DNA from: SZUA-584 sp964441275
Lineage (GTDB): Bacteria > Bacillota > Clostridia > Christensenellales > SZUA-584
DNA: 64,000 bases
Assembly: GCA_964441275.1 (NCBI GenBank)
Contig: CAYTUG010000002.1
Span: 62,001 to 126,000, forward strand
Direction of reading: 5' to 3'
Shown: piece after piece, positions 43,275-52,351 of the stretch
Layout of the letters: every line of letters starts with the position of its first letter
Position numbering within the stretch: the stretch's first letter is position 1
Translations under genes and position numbers: made by a program
Notes under the pieces: generated by a model
Seen by the model: only the letters and a program-made list of their open reading frames with translations
Database searches by the model: none
Told to the model about the DNA's origin: nothing

Positions 43275-44072
43275 ATGAAGATTTGTTTTTCAACACTTGG
43301 CTGCCCCGAATGGTCATTTTCAGAAGTTATCTCCGTGGCTTCTGACCTTGGCTATAACGGAATAGAAATAAGAGGCATAAAGCGCGAACTTTACGCGCCG
43401 GATATAGAACACTTTGCATCGGATACGCAGCTTAAAGCTGTTAAAGAACAATTGAAACGTCTTTCCCTTGAGATACCATGCCTAACATCGTCATGCAATT
43501 TAAACATTGAAGGCGATATAGAAAAGGCCAAAGCGTATGTGGATACCGCAAGCAGTTTAGGCGCCCCATACATACGCCTTCTCGGAGACCCCTCGCCGGA
43601 GCCTTCCGGCGACGTGAGCCTAAAGATAATTATGCCCCATCTTTTAGAGGTTGCGTCTTACGCTCAAGGCAAAGGCGTAACCCCCTTGATTGAAACAAAC
43701 GGTTTTTTTGCAAAAACGAAAACCTTAGGCGCAATGTTCAAGGATTTAGGCGATGCAAATGTAGGCATATTGTACGATATCCATCATCCGTACCGTTTCT
43801 TTAGGGAAGAGCCGGCATATACCATCAACAACATTGGTCCTTATATCAAACATGTGCATATTAAAGATTCAATACAAAAGGACAAGCAGATAAAGTACAA
43901 AATGGTTGGCGAGGGCACAATGCCCGTAAAAGAAACAATACGGTTGCTTAAGGATTTCGGGTATAACGGATACTACTCTCTCGAATGGGTTAAGCGCTGG
44001 GATTTCACGCTTGAAGAACCGGGCATCGCCTTTGCCCATTTTAAAAATTTCATGGATTTAATAAACAGCTGA
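43275..44072 (+). CDS. Sugar phosphate isomerase/epimerase-like TIM-barrel protein
   Basis: The product of about 265 residues fits the AP-endonuclease-2/xylose-isomerase-like barrel family. The N-terminus has CFSTLGCPEWSFSEVISVAS and GYNGIEIRG. Metal-ligand candidates are IETNGFF (Glu), YDIHHPYRF (Asp/His), KHVHIKDS (His) and the final YSLEWVKRW (Glu). Members isomerise sugars or inositol derivatives; the substrate is not readable. I chose the ATG at 43275 with AAAGGAA upstream over an in-frame start at 43245. It has no obvious pathway neighbour. Confidence 0.85.
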   Translation: MKICFSTLGCPEWSFSEVISVASDLGYNGIEIRGIKRELYAPDIEHFASDTQLKAVKEQLKRLSLEIPCLTSSCNLNIEGDIEKAKAYVDTASSLGAPYIRLLGDPSPEPSGDVSLKIIMPHLLEVASYAQGKGVTPLIETNGFFAKTKTLGAMFKDLGDANVGILYDIHHPYRFFREEPAYTINNIGPYIKHVHIKDSIQKDKQIKYKMVGEGTMPVKETIRLLKDFGYNGYYSLEWVKRWDFTLEEPGIAFAHFKNFMDLINS

Positions 44073-44088
44073 GCATTTTAAATTTTGG

Positions 44089-45903
44089 CTATGCTATTTT
44101 AAACAAATATATATTTGCTTTTGCGGACGCTACGACTATCGTATCGTTATAAACTGCAGGCGTTGCCTCTATTGGCTCGCTCACATTAACCCTGGTAACT
44201 TCGCCGCCTGTCGCCCCGTCTATAATAACCACATCGCCTTTGTCGCTGCACTGAACTATGTAGCCTTTGCCCTCCTTCGTGTAAACAGACACCGGAGAGG
44301 AAGGCGACCAGCCCGACGTTTGCAAGTCGAATTCCCAAACCTGCTCAAAAGTGGTTTTATCTAACGCAACGATGCTGCTTGTAATTGAATCGCCGGCAAC
44401 TCGCTGCGTTACCGTATACACTATCAGCCCTTCCATGTCCGTCCCGGCCATTCCAAGCACCGGAGATGCGAATATACCGCCTTTGTTTTTTCCCGACTTT
44501 ACGGTATAGCTTTTCTCTAAAACAATCTCGCCCGTCATCCCGTCAATTTTGCGGGCATAAACTGTTGCCGTGTCTCCGAGCGGCCGCACTAACGGATCGT
44601 AAGTACAGCCGCCGTAAAGATAGAACGTGTCGTTCTTGTTATCTTCTTCTAAAACCATGGTCATATCGCTATCATCGGTCAAATCATTAACATAAACGAT
44701 TTGCATTGTGTTAAGGTTAACGCACGAAAGCATACCCGCGTTATCGGCAAACACCAGATTGTCACGCCAGACAACCGCGGAGCTTTTGGTGCCCCATCGG
44801 CCTTTTTTGCTTGATTCTTCATTGCGGGGCGAAGTGTAGCGATATTTTACCATGTAAGGCTCTCTGTCCATTGAAACGCTGCCGTCTTCCTCATCGTAAA
44901 AACTGTTAAGCCGGCACGCGTATAGCACTCCGTTTTCCCCCGGGATTATTAAAGTATCCGAATTGCCTTCTACAAGCGGGCTTGAATCGTACGCCTGCCA
45001 GTCCCTGTGAGCAAACGGATCGGATGTTTGCCAGCCAAATTTCATAAGTAACGTTCCGTCCGCAAGGCTGAACGCTCTCATATATATGTCTTTGCAGCCC
45101 GAGCTTTTACCGTTGGATTGCATGCCTTGCCCGACATAAATTATCGGATAGCCCCGCGGGTCAAGGCAAGCCGTGCCGACAACGGGCGCGTTTGTCGCAA
45201 TAGGGTCACGCGAAAACTCTCCCGTAAATAGATCTAAAAAATATATATGCCCGCTAATAGTTGCATAAATAACTTCGACGAACCCTTCTTTGTCTTTGTA
45301 TTGCGGATAAAGCGCCGTCATGTTTTTTCGCGTTATTTCAGGCCATTTTACTATTAACGGCTGCCCCGTGTATGTTGCACCGCCCTTGTTGCGTACAGAG
45401 CCCGTCTTTTTTTTTGCAACAATTTCTAACGTTTCGGGCGCAGAGTTTATAAATCCATAGCTTGACAAATCCCTGTAATTGTTTCCGCGAAACGTTGTTA
45501 TCCCCTCTATTTGCGTATATTCGCCGGCCTGACCGAACGCAACCGGCTCGCTCGCAAGATACGTGCCCACCTTATCGCCGTTAACCATCGTCTGCGTCAC
45601 AACGCCGAATTTTTCAGGGTCTGTATTTTCGGTATAATGAGGCAAAATATCTGCCGAAAGCATATTTAAGCTATCCTTCTCGCCGGGCTTGTTTATGCCA
45701 TCGGGCAAGGCTATATCATCGGGCGGGGTCATCGCCAATGATGCGCTCGGCTGCTGCGGATCTCCCGGTCTGCTGCTTAAAGCTGTTATAATCAAACAAG
45801 CGCCCGTCAAAAACACTGCGGCAACAAGCACATAAATAACAATTAAGCGTTTCTGCATACGCCTTCTTAGTTTTCTTTTGATTGCGTATTGTCTTTTCCT
45901 CAT
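44089..45903 (-). CDS. Membrane-anchored PQQ-type beta-propeller protein
   Basis: The 604-residue product has a basic N-terminal tail, one membrane helix (LIVIYVLVAAVFLTGACLIITAL), a Pro/Asp linker and a large extracytoplasmic beta-propeller. Blade-like repeats include GHIYFLDLFTGEF, GVLYACRLNS, GMLSCVNLNTMQIVYVND, IVALDKTTFEQVWEFDL and GDVVIIDGATGGEVTRVN. These follow the PQQ/BamB-like pattern, but no cofactor site is visible, so it is probably a binding or scaffold propeller. It has a strong promoter of its own. Confidence 0.82.
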   Translation of the reverse strand: MRKRQYAIKRKLRRRMQKRLIVIYVLVAAVFLTGACLIITALSSRPGDPQQPSASLAMTPPDDIALPDGINKPGEKDSLNMLSADILPHYTENTDPEKFGVVTQTMVNGDKVGTYLASEPVAFGQAGEYTQIEGITTFRGNNYRDLSSYGFINSAPETLEIVAKKKTGSVRNKGGATYTGQPLIVKWPEITRKNMTALYPQYKDKEGFVEVIYATISGHIYFLDLFTGEFSRDPIATNAPVVGTACLDPRGYPIIYVGQGMQSNGKSSGCKDIYMRAFSLADGTLLMKFGWQTSDPFAHRDWQAYDSSPLVEGNSDTLIIPGENGVLYACRLNSFYDEEDGSVSMDREPYMVKYRYTSPRNEESSKKGRWGTKSSAVVWRDNLVFADNAGMLSCVNLNTMQIVYVNDLTDDSDMTMVLEEDNKNDTFYLYGGCTYDPLVRPLGDTATVYARKIDGMTGEIVLEKSYTVKSGKNKGGIFASPVLGMAGTDMEGLIVYTVTQRVAGDSITSSIVALDKTTFEQVWEFDLQTSGWSPSSPVSVYTKEGKGYIVQCSDKGDVVIIDGATGGEVTRVNVSEPIEATPAVYNDTIVVASAKANIYLFKIA

Positions 45904-45937
45904 TTAAAACCTTTACAACCATGTATTTGCGCCTATC

Positions 45938-45966
45938 ATTATACACATGTTTGGTGTGACTGACAA
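45938..45966 (-). promoter_or_regulatory. Promoter of the beta-propeller gene
   Basis: On the minus strand TTGTCA (45961-45966), a 17-nt spacer and TATAAT (45938-45943). Confidence 0.82.
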
Positions 45967-46122
45967 TCAGGCGAACAGTTAACTAAATGTAAAAAATGAT
46001 TACATCAACATAAATATAATAGAGATGTGCGTATTTTTACGCGGCGCTTTTTTACAAAAGGGTTTATTTGTTGTCTCTAAAAAGCTATAATGGTTACAGC
46101 AGTAAAGTTTAAGGAAAATATT

Positions 46123-47367
46123 ATGATTGCAGAAATAATCAGCATAGGAACCGAACTTCTGTTAGGGGATATTGTTAACACCAACAGCGCATTTCTTGCC
46201 CGCCAATTGTCACAGCTCGGTATTGACGTTTTCCATCAATCGGTGGTTGGCGATAATGAAAATCGCCTTAAAGAAAGCATATCGGCGGCACTTTCCCGCT
46301 CCGATGTAGTGGTCACAACAGGCGGCCTTGGGCCTACCTATGACGACATAACAAAAAAGACCGTCTCCCGGATGTTTGACGTGCCGCTGGTGGAACACAA
46401 ACCTTCGGAACAAAAAATAAAGGATTTTTACGCCAATCGAAGCATGGATATGCCCGCTAATAATCTTTTGCAGGCTGAAATACCCTTCGGAGCTACGGTA
46501 TTTCCAAACGACACCGGGTTCGCGCCCGGGGTTGCGCTTACAAACAACGCTAAAACAATAATTATGCTGCCCGGGCCGCCTTCGGAAATGTGCCCAATGT
46601 TTGAAAACTATGTTTCTTCATACCTGCAGGATAAAACAAATTCGATAATACGTTCAAAAACCATAAATATTTTCGGCATGGGAGAATCTGCAGTGGGGGA
46701 TGCGCTTATCGATTTAATGACCTGTTCGTGCAACCCAACAATTGCCCCCTATGCCGCTTTAGGCGAGGTTAAGGTCAGGGTAAGCGCAAAAGCGGTCGAT
46801 GCGGTCACGGCGGACGCCTTAATCGACCCCGTTGTTAGCACCATACAACAAAAATTAGGCGGCGCGGTTTATGGGGTGGACGCAGGCAGTTTGCAAAACG
46901 TACTTGTAGGCATGCTTAAAGAGAAGCAAATCAGCGCGGCGGTTGCCGAGAGCTGCACAGGGGGTATGGTTTCCGCCGCAATAACAGATGTTTCCGGCTC
47001 TTCAACCGTTTTTAAAGGGGGCATCTGCGCTTATACAAACGAGAGCAAACAAAAACTGCTCGGGGTACGCAAAACAACAATTGAGCAATTTGGATCAATT
47101 TCCCGGCAAACAGCCGCGCAGATGGCAAAAGGCGTTTTAAACGCTTTCGGCGCGGATATCGGCGTGGGCATAACGGGCATCGCCGGTCCAAACAATGCGG
47201 AAAATAAACCTATCGGATTAGTGTATATATCGGTAGCAACAAAAACCGATTGCACAACCGAAAAGTTTTATCTTGCGCGCAGTCTTAAAAACGACCGGCA
47301 GACTGTGCGCCGCCTTGCAACCCTTAATGCTTTATCTTTGATGTTGAATGCGGCGCGGCAGGCGTAA
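46123..47367 (+). CDS. cinA: CinA-like protein (nicotinamide mononucleotide deamidase family)
   Basis: The product of about 414 residues has an N-terminal MoCF-like domain (ISIGTELLLGDIVNTNSAFLA, TTGGLGPTYDDITKK, LPGPPSEM). The C-terminal CinA domain reads VAESCTGGMVSAAITDVSGSS, GVGITGIAGPN and IGLVYISVA. CinA C-terminal domains deamidate NMN to recycle pyridine nucleotides, and the full protein is often linked to competence. I chose the ATG at 46123 with AAGGA upstream. Confidence 0.93.
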   Translation: MIAEIISIGTELLLGDIVNTNSAFLARQLSQLGIDVFHQSVVGDNENRLKESISAALSRSDVVVTTGGLGPTYDDITKKTVSRMFDVPLVEHKPSEQKIKDFYANRSMDMPANNLLQAEIPFGATVFPNDTGFAPGVALTNNAKTIIMLPGPPSEMCPMFENYVSSYLQDKTNSIIRSKTINIFGMGESAVGDALIDLMTCSCNPTIAPYAALGEVKVRVSAKAVDAVTADALIDPVVSTIQQKLGGAVYGVDAGSLQNVLVGMLKEKQISAAVAESCTGGMVSAAITDVSGSSTVFKGGICAYTNESKQKLLGVRKTTIEQFGSISRQTAAQMAKGVLNAFGADIGVGITGIAGPNNAENKPIGLVYISVATKTDCTTEKFYLARSLKNDRQTVRRLATLNALSLMLNAARQA

Positions 47368-47398
47368 AATAAAAAGAGCCGCCAAAATTGACAGCTCT
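47368..47398 (-). terminator. Terminator of the zinc-ribbon membrane protein gene
   Basis: On the minus strand AGAGCTGTC-AATTTT-GGCGGCTCT (two G-U pairs) is followed by TTTTATTTTA. It abuts the cinA stop on the other strand. Confidence 0.7.
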
Positions 47399-47443
47399 AA
47401 TAATACTATGATAAACAATCAAATTATGCGCTGCTAATTGGAA

Positions 47444-48106
47444 CTATTGTTTTGCGCCGCACTTTCCGCAAAAAGTAGCCCCGTCCGGTAAATCCGTCCC
47501 GCAGGAAACGCATTTGTTACCGCCCGCCGCTTGCTCGGTTGGGGCGGCTGCAGCCTGCTGCTGTGCCGGTGCAGAGTATTGAGGCTCAGGCTTTTTAGCG
47601 CCGCAAGAAGGACAAAAAGCAACAGTATAGGGAACAACGTTGCCGCAATTGGGGCAGTTATAGCCTGGTACTTTCGCCGCGGAAGCCGCGCGCATTGCTC
47701 TAAACTTTTCAGACCTTATAAGCACCACAATAGAAATTGCGGCAAAAACAAGGAAATAGAAAAATGGAGTGAACATAAATGCCCCTCCCATCACAATGCC
47801 AAAGCCATAACTTTTTCCGGCAAGACCGATAATCCAGGCAACAAGACTGCCAAGAGCAACGGCGCCGCTTGAAATCACAATTGTGAGCACGTCTTCTTTT
47901 ATTATTGATAGCAAAAGACCCGCCCAAATAAGCACTGTGCCCAAACAAACAAATGCTTCATAGACACTGATAATAAATAAACCTAAAAGATAAAACAAAC
48001 CACCGGCCGCAAAAACAAAAATCTGTGCGCTTAACAAAAATTTTAACAATGCGTTGCTGTTAAAAAATGCTTTTGTAGAAGCTAAAAAGTTCTTATACGG
48101 AGACAT
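47444..48106 (-). CDS. Membrane protein with two C-terminal zinc ribbons
   Basis: The 220-residue product has four hydrophobic segments in its first 135 residues. Two Cys4 ribbons (YNCPNCG...FCPSCG and NKCVSCG...FCGKCG) are separated by an Ala/Gln/Pro-rich linker. I recognise no defined family; proteins of this build are common in Firmicutes and of unknown role. AGGAGGG lies 7 nt before the ATG. Confidence 0.75.
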   Translation of the reverse strand: MSPYKNFLASTKAFFNSNALLKFLLSAQIFVFAAGGLFYLLGLFIISVYEAFVCLGTVLIWAGLLLSIIKEDVLTIVISSGAVALGSLVAWIIGLAGKSYGFGIVMGGAFMFTPFFYFLVFAAISIVVLIRSEKFRAMRAASAAKVPGYNCPNCGNVVPYTVAFCPSCGAKKPEPQYSAPAQQQAAAAPTEQAAGGNKCVSCGTDLPDGATFCGKCGAKQ

Positions 48107-48197
48107 AGGGAAACCCTCCTTAAATAATGTTATAATACGATATACAGACCTAATATATATAATACATCATATAGCATATTATTCGCAAGCTCAAAAT

Positions 48198-48350
48198 TTA
48201 ATACCAATCTACGTTGTCAAATGATTTGCCTATGATTAGTTGATAGAGCAAAAACTCTTGTATTTCCGCTTCGCCCATTGAGTTCAACTTGTACGGAAGT
48301 CGATTGCCTATATTACCGCAGGTGATAGATAGTATCGAATAGAAATGCAT
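48198..48350 (-). CDS. Possible small ORF or gene remnant
   Basis: A 50-codon frame encodes ITCGNIGNRLPYKLNSMGEA followed by an amphipathic stretch and ends FDNVDWY. Composition is protein-like, but the ATG at 48350 lacks a clear ribosome site. No family is recognised. It may be the tail of a decayed gene. Confidence 0.25.
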   Translation of the reverse strand: MHFYSILSITCGNIGNRLPYKLNSMGEAEIQEFLLYQLIIGKSFDNVDWY

Positions 48351-48481
48351 GCATCTTTATTGGCAGCACGGGGCAAGAATACTTCCGCCTTTCTGATCGC
48401 AGCAATGATTACAAGTTAAAAGGAATTAGCCGTTTAAATAATTGTAACGAAATAGTTAACATATTTAAAATACTTTGTTAG

Positions 48482-48619
48482 CATAAGTTGAATATACATC
48501 ATAGCCATGGTATTCTTGTTTTAGGCATATCGCCAAAACTGCAATATGAAACGCTTGAAAAATGCTATTACCGCGCGATTATGTATAACCTGTATAGCAG
48601 CAAACAAAATTTACAATAA
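48482..48619 (+). pseudogene. Possible gene remnant upstream of the peroxiredoxin
   Basis: After a TAG the frame is open for 45 codons, containing HGILVLGISPKLQYETLEKC and YYRAIMYNLYSSKQ, then TAA. There is no start with a ribosome site, so it reads like the last part of a broken gene. Family unknown. Confidence 0.25.
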
Positions 48620-48643
48620 ATCTGAAGAAAAGGAGACAAATTC

Positions 48644-49321
48644 ATGGAAGAAATGAACGCAACAAGAATGCCTCTGATAGGCGATCCGGCACCAAGCTTT
48701 ACGGCCGTTACAACGCAGGGGACTATCAACTTTCCGGGAGACTACAAAGGCAAATGGGTAATTTTATTTTCTCATCCTGCCGATTTTACCCCTGTCTGCA
48801 CGACGGAGTTTATGACCTTTGCCTCCATGGCAGACGAGTTTAAAGAGCTAAATACGGAACTTGTCGGTCTGTCGGTTGACTCTCTCTATGCACATATCGC
48901 ATGGCTGCGCAAGATTCAAGATTTGGAATGGAACGGGAAAAAGAACATTGAAGTTAAATTCCCTTTGATTGAGGATATCCGCATGGATGTTTCAAACAAA
49001 TATGGAATGATTCAGCCCGGTCAATCCAATACCCAAGCGGTGCGCGCCGTATTTGTTATCGACCCGAAAGGCAAAATCCGCACGATTCTATATTACCCGC
49101 TTTCCACCGGGCGTAACTTTGACGAGATTAAGAGAATCATCTTAGCCCTGCAAAAAGCAGACAGGGATAGCGTGGCAACCCCGGCCGATTGGCGCCCCGG
49201 AGACGATGTAATAGTCCCCACCGCCGGTTCGTGCGGCGTGGCTAAAGAGCGTATGGAAAGTCAAAGCGACGATCAGTACTGTTTGGATTGGTTTATGTGC
49301 TTTCGCAAAGAGAAAAAATAA
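48644..49321 (+). CDS. Peroxiredoxin (Prx6/AhpC-TSA, archaeal-type long form)
   Basis: Reduces peroxides with a reactive Cys. The 225-residue product has the peroxidatic C52 in ADFTPVCTTEF. The Prx6-type C-terminal domain contains extra cysteines in AGSCGVAKER and QYCLDWFMCF, which can act as resolving residues as in archaeal homologues. AAGGAG lies about 9 nt before the ATG. It complements the rubrerythrin/superoxide reductase cluster at 34927-36272, but no matching operator was found. Confidence 0.93.
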   Translation: MEEMNATRMPLIGDPAPSFTAVTTQGTINFPGDYKGKWVILFSHPADFTPVCTTEFMTFASMADEFKELNTELVGLSVDSLYAHIAWLRKIQDLEWNGKKNIEVKFPLIEDIRMDVSNKYGMIQPGQSNTQAVRAVFVIDPKGKIRTILYYPLSTGRNFDEIKRIILALQKADRDSVATPADWRPGDDVIVPTAGSCGVAKERMESQSDDQYCLDWFMCFRKEKK

Positions 49322-49421
49322 TTTTTCATAATGCACGAAATTTGCACACTCGGCTTATGCGGCATGCAGGCACAAATCAAAACCGATTGCCAATACAACC
49401 GTAGGACTGTAAAAAGACAAG

Positions 49422-49464
49422 AAAGCCCTCGAGCGCCGAACAATCGGTATTCACGGGCTTTTTT
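49422..49464 (+). terminator. Terminator of the peroxiredoxin gene
   Basis: GAAAGCCC pairs with GGGCTTTTTTC around an inner CCGA-ACAA-TCGG hairpin. The T-run is on plus. It lies about 100 bp past the stop. Confidence 0.7.
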
Positions 49465-49525
49465 CATACAAAATATAATTAACGCCGATTATAAGGTTGG
49501 CTGTTTTAACGATTTGGTTAATATA

Positions 49526-50263
49526 TTATAAAACTTTTTTCAAAAAACTTTTCAGTCTGTCGCTTTTGGGATCGCCGAAAAGCATATCGGGCGTGTTTTC
49601 TTCTATTATTTTGCCTTCGTCCATAAATACTGCGCGTGTGCCAACTTCTTTGGCAAACCCCATCTCATGTGTTACCACAACCATTGTCATCCCGCCCTTA
49701 GCTAAGGATTTCATAACGTCCAACACTTCGCCTACCATTTCGGGATCGAGCGCAGAGGTGGGTTCATCGAACAGCATGACATTTGGGTTCATGCACAAAG
49801 CGCGCACTATCGCTATTCGCTGTTTTTGGCCGCCCGATAACTGCGCAGGATATGCATTCGCCCTGTCGGCAAGACCTACCCTTTGCAAAAGCTGCATTGC
49901 CCTCTCTTCCGCTTTATCCTTCGAGAGCTTTTGCAGTTTAATGGGCGCAATCGTCATGTTTTGTATAACCTTCATATGTGGAAACAGATTAAACTGCTGA
50001 AATACCATACCCATCTTCTGGCGGTGAGCGTTTATGTCCACCTTAGGATTGGTAATATCTACCCCTTCAAAAAATACCTTTCCGCTTGTAGGCATTTCCA
50101 ATAGGTTTAAACACCTTAAAAACGTTGATTTTCCCGAACCGGAAGGCCCAACCACAACAGTAACGTCGCCTTCAAAAACGTCAGTCGTTATGCCGTCAAG
50201 CGCTTTTTGCGCTCCGTAATGTTTTTTTAAATCCTTTGTACGTATAAGTGCGTTAACGGTCAC
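49526..50263 (-). CDS. Polar amino acid ABC transporter ATP-binding protein (GlnQ type)
   Basis: The product of about 245 residues drives uptake by ATP hydrolysis. It has Walker A VVGPSGSGKSTFLRCL, Q-loop MVFQQFNLFPHM, signature LSGGQKQRIAI, Walker B VMLFDEPTSAL and switch VVVTHEMGF. The exact GSGKST-LRC-N-L-E form is that of the polar amino acid group. GTG at 50263 (MTVNALIRTKD) has AGGAGG 10 nt upstream; TTG at 50284 is the alternative. It overlaps the permease end. Confidence 0.94.
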   Translation of the reverse strand: MTVNALIRTKDLKKHYGAQKALDGITTDVFEGDVTVVVGPSGSGKSTFLRCLNLLEMPTSGKVFFEGVDITNPKVDINAHRQKMGMVFQQFNLFPHMKVIQNMTIAPIKLQKLSKDKAEERAMQLLQRVGLADRANAYPAQLSGGQKQRIAIVRALCMNPNVMLFDEPTSALDPEMVGEVLDVMKSLAKGGMTMVVVTHEMGFAKEVGTRAVFMDEGKIIEENTPDMLFGDPKSDRLKSFLKKVL

Positions 50264-50948
50264 TGCGCGCAAGCCTCCTTTCAAGCAAAGTAACTAAGCG
50301 TGAAAGCAGCATAACAATCAAAAGATAAATAAGAGCGGCGGCAATAAGGGGCATAAACGCATTGTATGTTCGGCCGACTATTATGTATGCTCCCTTGGTC
50401 AAATCTTGAAGCGCTATGTAACCCACAACAGCCGTCTCTTTAAGAAGTACAATAAATTCATTGGCAAGCGGGGGTATGCAGCTTTTTAGCGCTTGCGGCA
50501 TTATTATATGCCACATAGTTTGCCCGTAGTTAAACCCAAGGCTTCTTCCCGCTTCAAACTGACCGGAGTCGACGGAAATAATACCGCCTCTGAAAATTTC
50601 CGCTACGTAAGCGCCCGAATTGATACCAAACGCTAATATGGCCACAATTATAGCTTCGGTGCTTATAAAAATTACAAAATAAAATATCATAAGCTGCACC
50701 ACTACAGGGGTGCCGCGAATAACCGTTAAATAAAAATGGCATATTGCATTTGCAATCTTCCATTTGCCCGTCTTATCATGGGTAGAGCGGATTATAGAAA
50801 TGACAAACCCAAGCACGATACCAATTATGGCGGCTATTAGCGTCACAATTAAGGTGATGCCAAGACCGTCCCAGATGTATCTCCAACGCTCGCCCTCAAT
50901 AAATATTTCCGTAAACTTTTTTGTAAATTCCGCCCAAGAATCGGACAT
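50253..50948 (-). CDS. Polar amino acid ABC transporter permease
   Basis: The 231-residue product has about five membrane helices. It has the family's N-terminal GLGITLIVTLIAAIIGIVLG and the EAA-type loop (GRSLGFNYGQTMWHIIMPQALKS) that contacts the ATPase. FRGGIISVDSGQFEAGRSLG confirms the His/Glu/Gln/Arg permease group. It sits between binding protein and ATPase genes, with a strong hairpin before it in the message. Confidence 0.94.
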   Translation of the reverse strand: MSDSWAEFTKKFTEIFIEGERWRYIWDGLGITLIVTLIAAIIGIVLGFVISIIRSTHDKTGKWKIANAICHFYLTVIRGTPVVVQLMIFYFVIFISTEAIIVAILAFGINSGAYVAEIFRGGIISVDSGQFEAGRSLGFNYGQTMWHIIMPQALKSCIPPLANEFIVLLKETAVVGYIALQDLTKGAYIIVGRTYNAFMPLIAAALIYLLIVMLLSRLVTLLERRLARSDR

Positions 50949-50965
50949 TATCTATCCCTTTATCC

Positions 50966-51001
50966 AATAACAGAGCCACCATGATTGGCGGCTCTGTTAT
51001 T
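50966..51001 (-). other. Intercistronic hairpin between binding protein and permease genes
   Basis: Two 15-nt arms (50966-50980, 50987-51001) pair fully in the minus-strand RNA, with one G-U; on plus the same position is an A-C mismatch. No long T-run follows. It probably lowers permease and ATPase expression relative to the binding protein, or protects the upstream message. Confidence 0.78.
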
Positions 51002-51008
51002 AACCTGA

Positions 51009-51758
51009 TTATTTTGCCGTTATATACTTATCGAGTATGCTTTGTACAGTACCGCTATCTATTAGTTCTTTAAGCGCTTTGTTTATTTTGTTTAACAGCT
51101 CATCGTTGTTTTTCGCAACCGCTATAGCATATTCTTCAACTACATATTCCGTTTCGAGTATCTTTAGCCCCGTATTCTGCTCAACAAAAACCTTGGCGGG
51201 TTCGTTGTCAATTACAACCGCATCCACTTTGCCCTGTGTAAGAGCTAACACAGCCTCGGCCCCTTTTGCGTAACGCACCACGGCTTCATTTCCAAAATCG
51301 TCGGCTACATATATATCGCCTGTAGTATTTTCTTGAACGCCTGTTTTTCTACCTTCAAGATCGTCTACATTAGAAATGTCCGAATCTTCGGGGACAATTA
51401 TTACCTGTTTGCCTATAGCGTACGTTGCCGTAAAGTTAACATTTTTTAACCTGTCTTCGGTTACGGTCAATCCCGCCATCGCCATGTCAGCCCTTCCGCT
51501 TTGAACGGCCGCTATAACTGAACTAAATTCCATATCCTCAATTACAAGTTCCATTCCAAGCTTATCTGCTATCGCAGCGGCTATCTCCGCATCAATGCCT
51601 AATATTTTCCCGCCTTCGAGCCGCTCGTGGTACTCGTAAGGAGGAAATTCAGCATTAGTCGCCATTACCAACTTGCCTTTCGGTTGTGAGCATGCGGCAA
51701 ATGCAAAAAGCATAAAGGCGCAAAACGCAATCGAAATTATTTTTTTAAATGTTTTCAT
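51009..51758 (-). CDS. Polar amino acid ABC transporter substrate-binding lipoprotein
   Basis: The product of about 249 residues has a lipoprotein signal (FCAFMLFAFAACSQ) and then the SBP family 3 fold: GKLVMATNAEFPPYEY, GIDAEIAAAIADKLGMEL, QSGRADMAMAGLTVTEDR and GKVDAVVIDNEPA. The aromatic and acidic pocket residues suggest a polar amino acid, but which one is not readable. The ATG at 51758 follows GGAGACTAAA. It is first in the operon. Confidence 0.93.
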   Translation of the reverse strand: MKTFKKIISIAFCAFMLFAFAACSQPKGKLVMATNAEFPPYEYHERLEGGKILGIDAEIAAAIADKLGMELVIEDMEFSSVIAAVQSGRADMAMAGLTVTEDRLKNVNFTATYAIGKQVIIVPEDSDISNVDDLEGRKTGVQENTTGDIYVADDFGNEAVVRYAKGAEAVLALTQGKVDAVVIDNEPAKVFVEQNTGLKILETEYVVEEYAIAVAKNNDELLNKINKALKELIDSGTVQSILDKYITAK

Positions 51759-51793
51759 TTTAGTCTCCAAACAGCTATTTATTTTCGGGATTT

Positions 51794-51822
51794 ATTATAT
51801 TATACTTTACATATTAGTTCAA
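51794..51822 (-). promoter_or_regulatory. Promoter of the amino acid ABC transporter operon
   Basis: On the minus strand TTGAAC (51817-51822), a 17-nt spacer and TATAAT (51794-51799). An overlapping second TATAAT lies 5 nt upstream. Confidence 0.72.
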
Positions 51823-51853
51823 CTAAATATGCCACCTTTTTCACCAAACAAAT

Positions 51854-52351
51854 TTAGCCGTTAAACAAATAACAGCCCGGCTCATGAGCCCTAACTGCTC
51901 CTACGCTCATCAAAAAGCTATCGCATATTGTATTGCCTATAAATTTGTAGCCGCGCTTTTTTAAATCGCTGCATAAAGCGGCGCCGTCACAAAAACTATA
52001 AACGTAAGCTAAAAAATCCCCCTTCTTTGGAAACTGCAGCGTATGCATCTGCGCGTTGCGGATAACAGCTTCAATCTTTTTTCTATTCCGAATTATGGCC
52101 TTATCCTTCATAAGCCTGTCTATATCCACCGCGTCCATGCAAGCGACAAGCTTAGGTTTAAAACCAAAAAAAGCCGCGCGAAGTGCTTCTCTTTTGTAAA
52201 GCACTGTACGCCAAGCTAACCCCGCCTGGAAACATTCAAGGCACAGCTTTTCAAATAAGCTAAAATCGCTGTCCTTTTTCCTTCCGTATTCGTTGTCGTG
52301 ATATTCTTTTAAAAGCATATCGCTGCCGTTTGCCCATGAGCATCTGTCCAT
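51854..52351 (-). CDS. tag: DNA-3-methyladenine glycosylase I
   Basis: Tag removes 3-methyladenine from alkylated DNA. The product of 165 residues is slightly short but complete. It has RCSWAN, KEYHDNEYG, FEKLCLECFQAGLAWRTVL, and the C-terminal GYKFIGNTICDSFLMSVGAV and AHEPGC. The zinc ligands are the Cys and His in RCSW, YHD, AHEPGC. No ribosome site precedes the ATG; TAAAAT lies 7 nt upstream. Confidence 0.92.
   Translation of the reverse strand: MDRCSWANGSDMLLKEYHDNEYGRKKDSDFSLFEKLCLECFQAGLAWRTVLYKREALRAAFFGFKPKLVACMDAVDIDRLMKDKAIIRNRKKIEAVIRNAQMHTLQFPKKGDFLAYVYSFCDGAALCSDLKKRGYKFIGNTICDSFLMSVGAVRAHEPGCYLFNG

Larger units (their letters stand above)
48107..48643. other. Gene-poor 537-bp region upstream of the peroxiredoxin gene
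   Basis: Holds a possible 50-residue minus-strand ORF (48198-48350) and a 45-residue plus-strand frame without a start (48482-48619), both protein-like in composition. A weak promoter candidate (TTGTAA, 18 nt, TAAAAT near 48448-48477) lies upstream of the peroxiredoxin. It may be a graveyard of decayed genes. Confidence 0.45.

Noticed and set aside
46014..46092. TATAAT boxes upstream of cinA
   Set aside because: Neither has an acceptable -35 at 16-18 nt, so no promoter was called.
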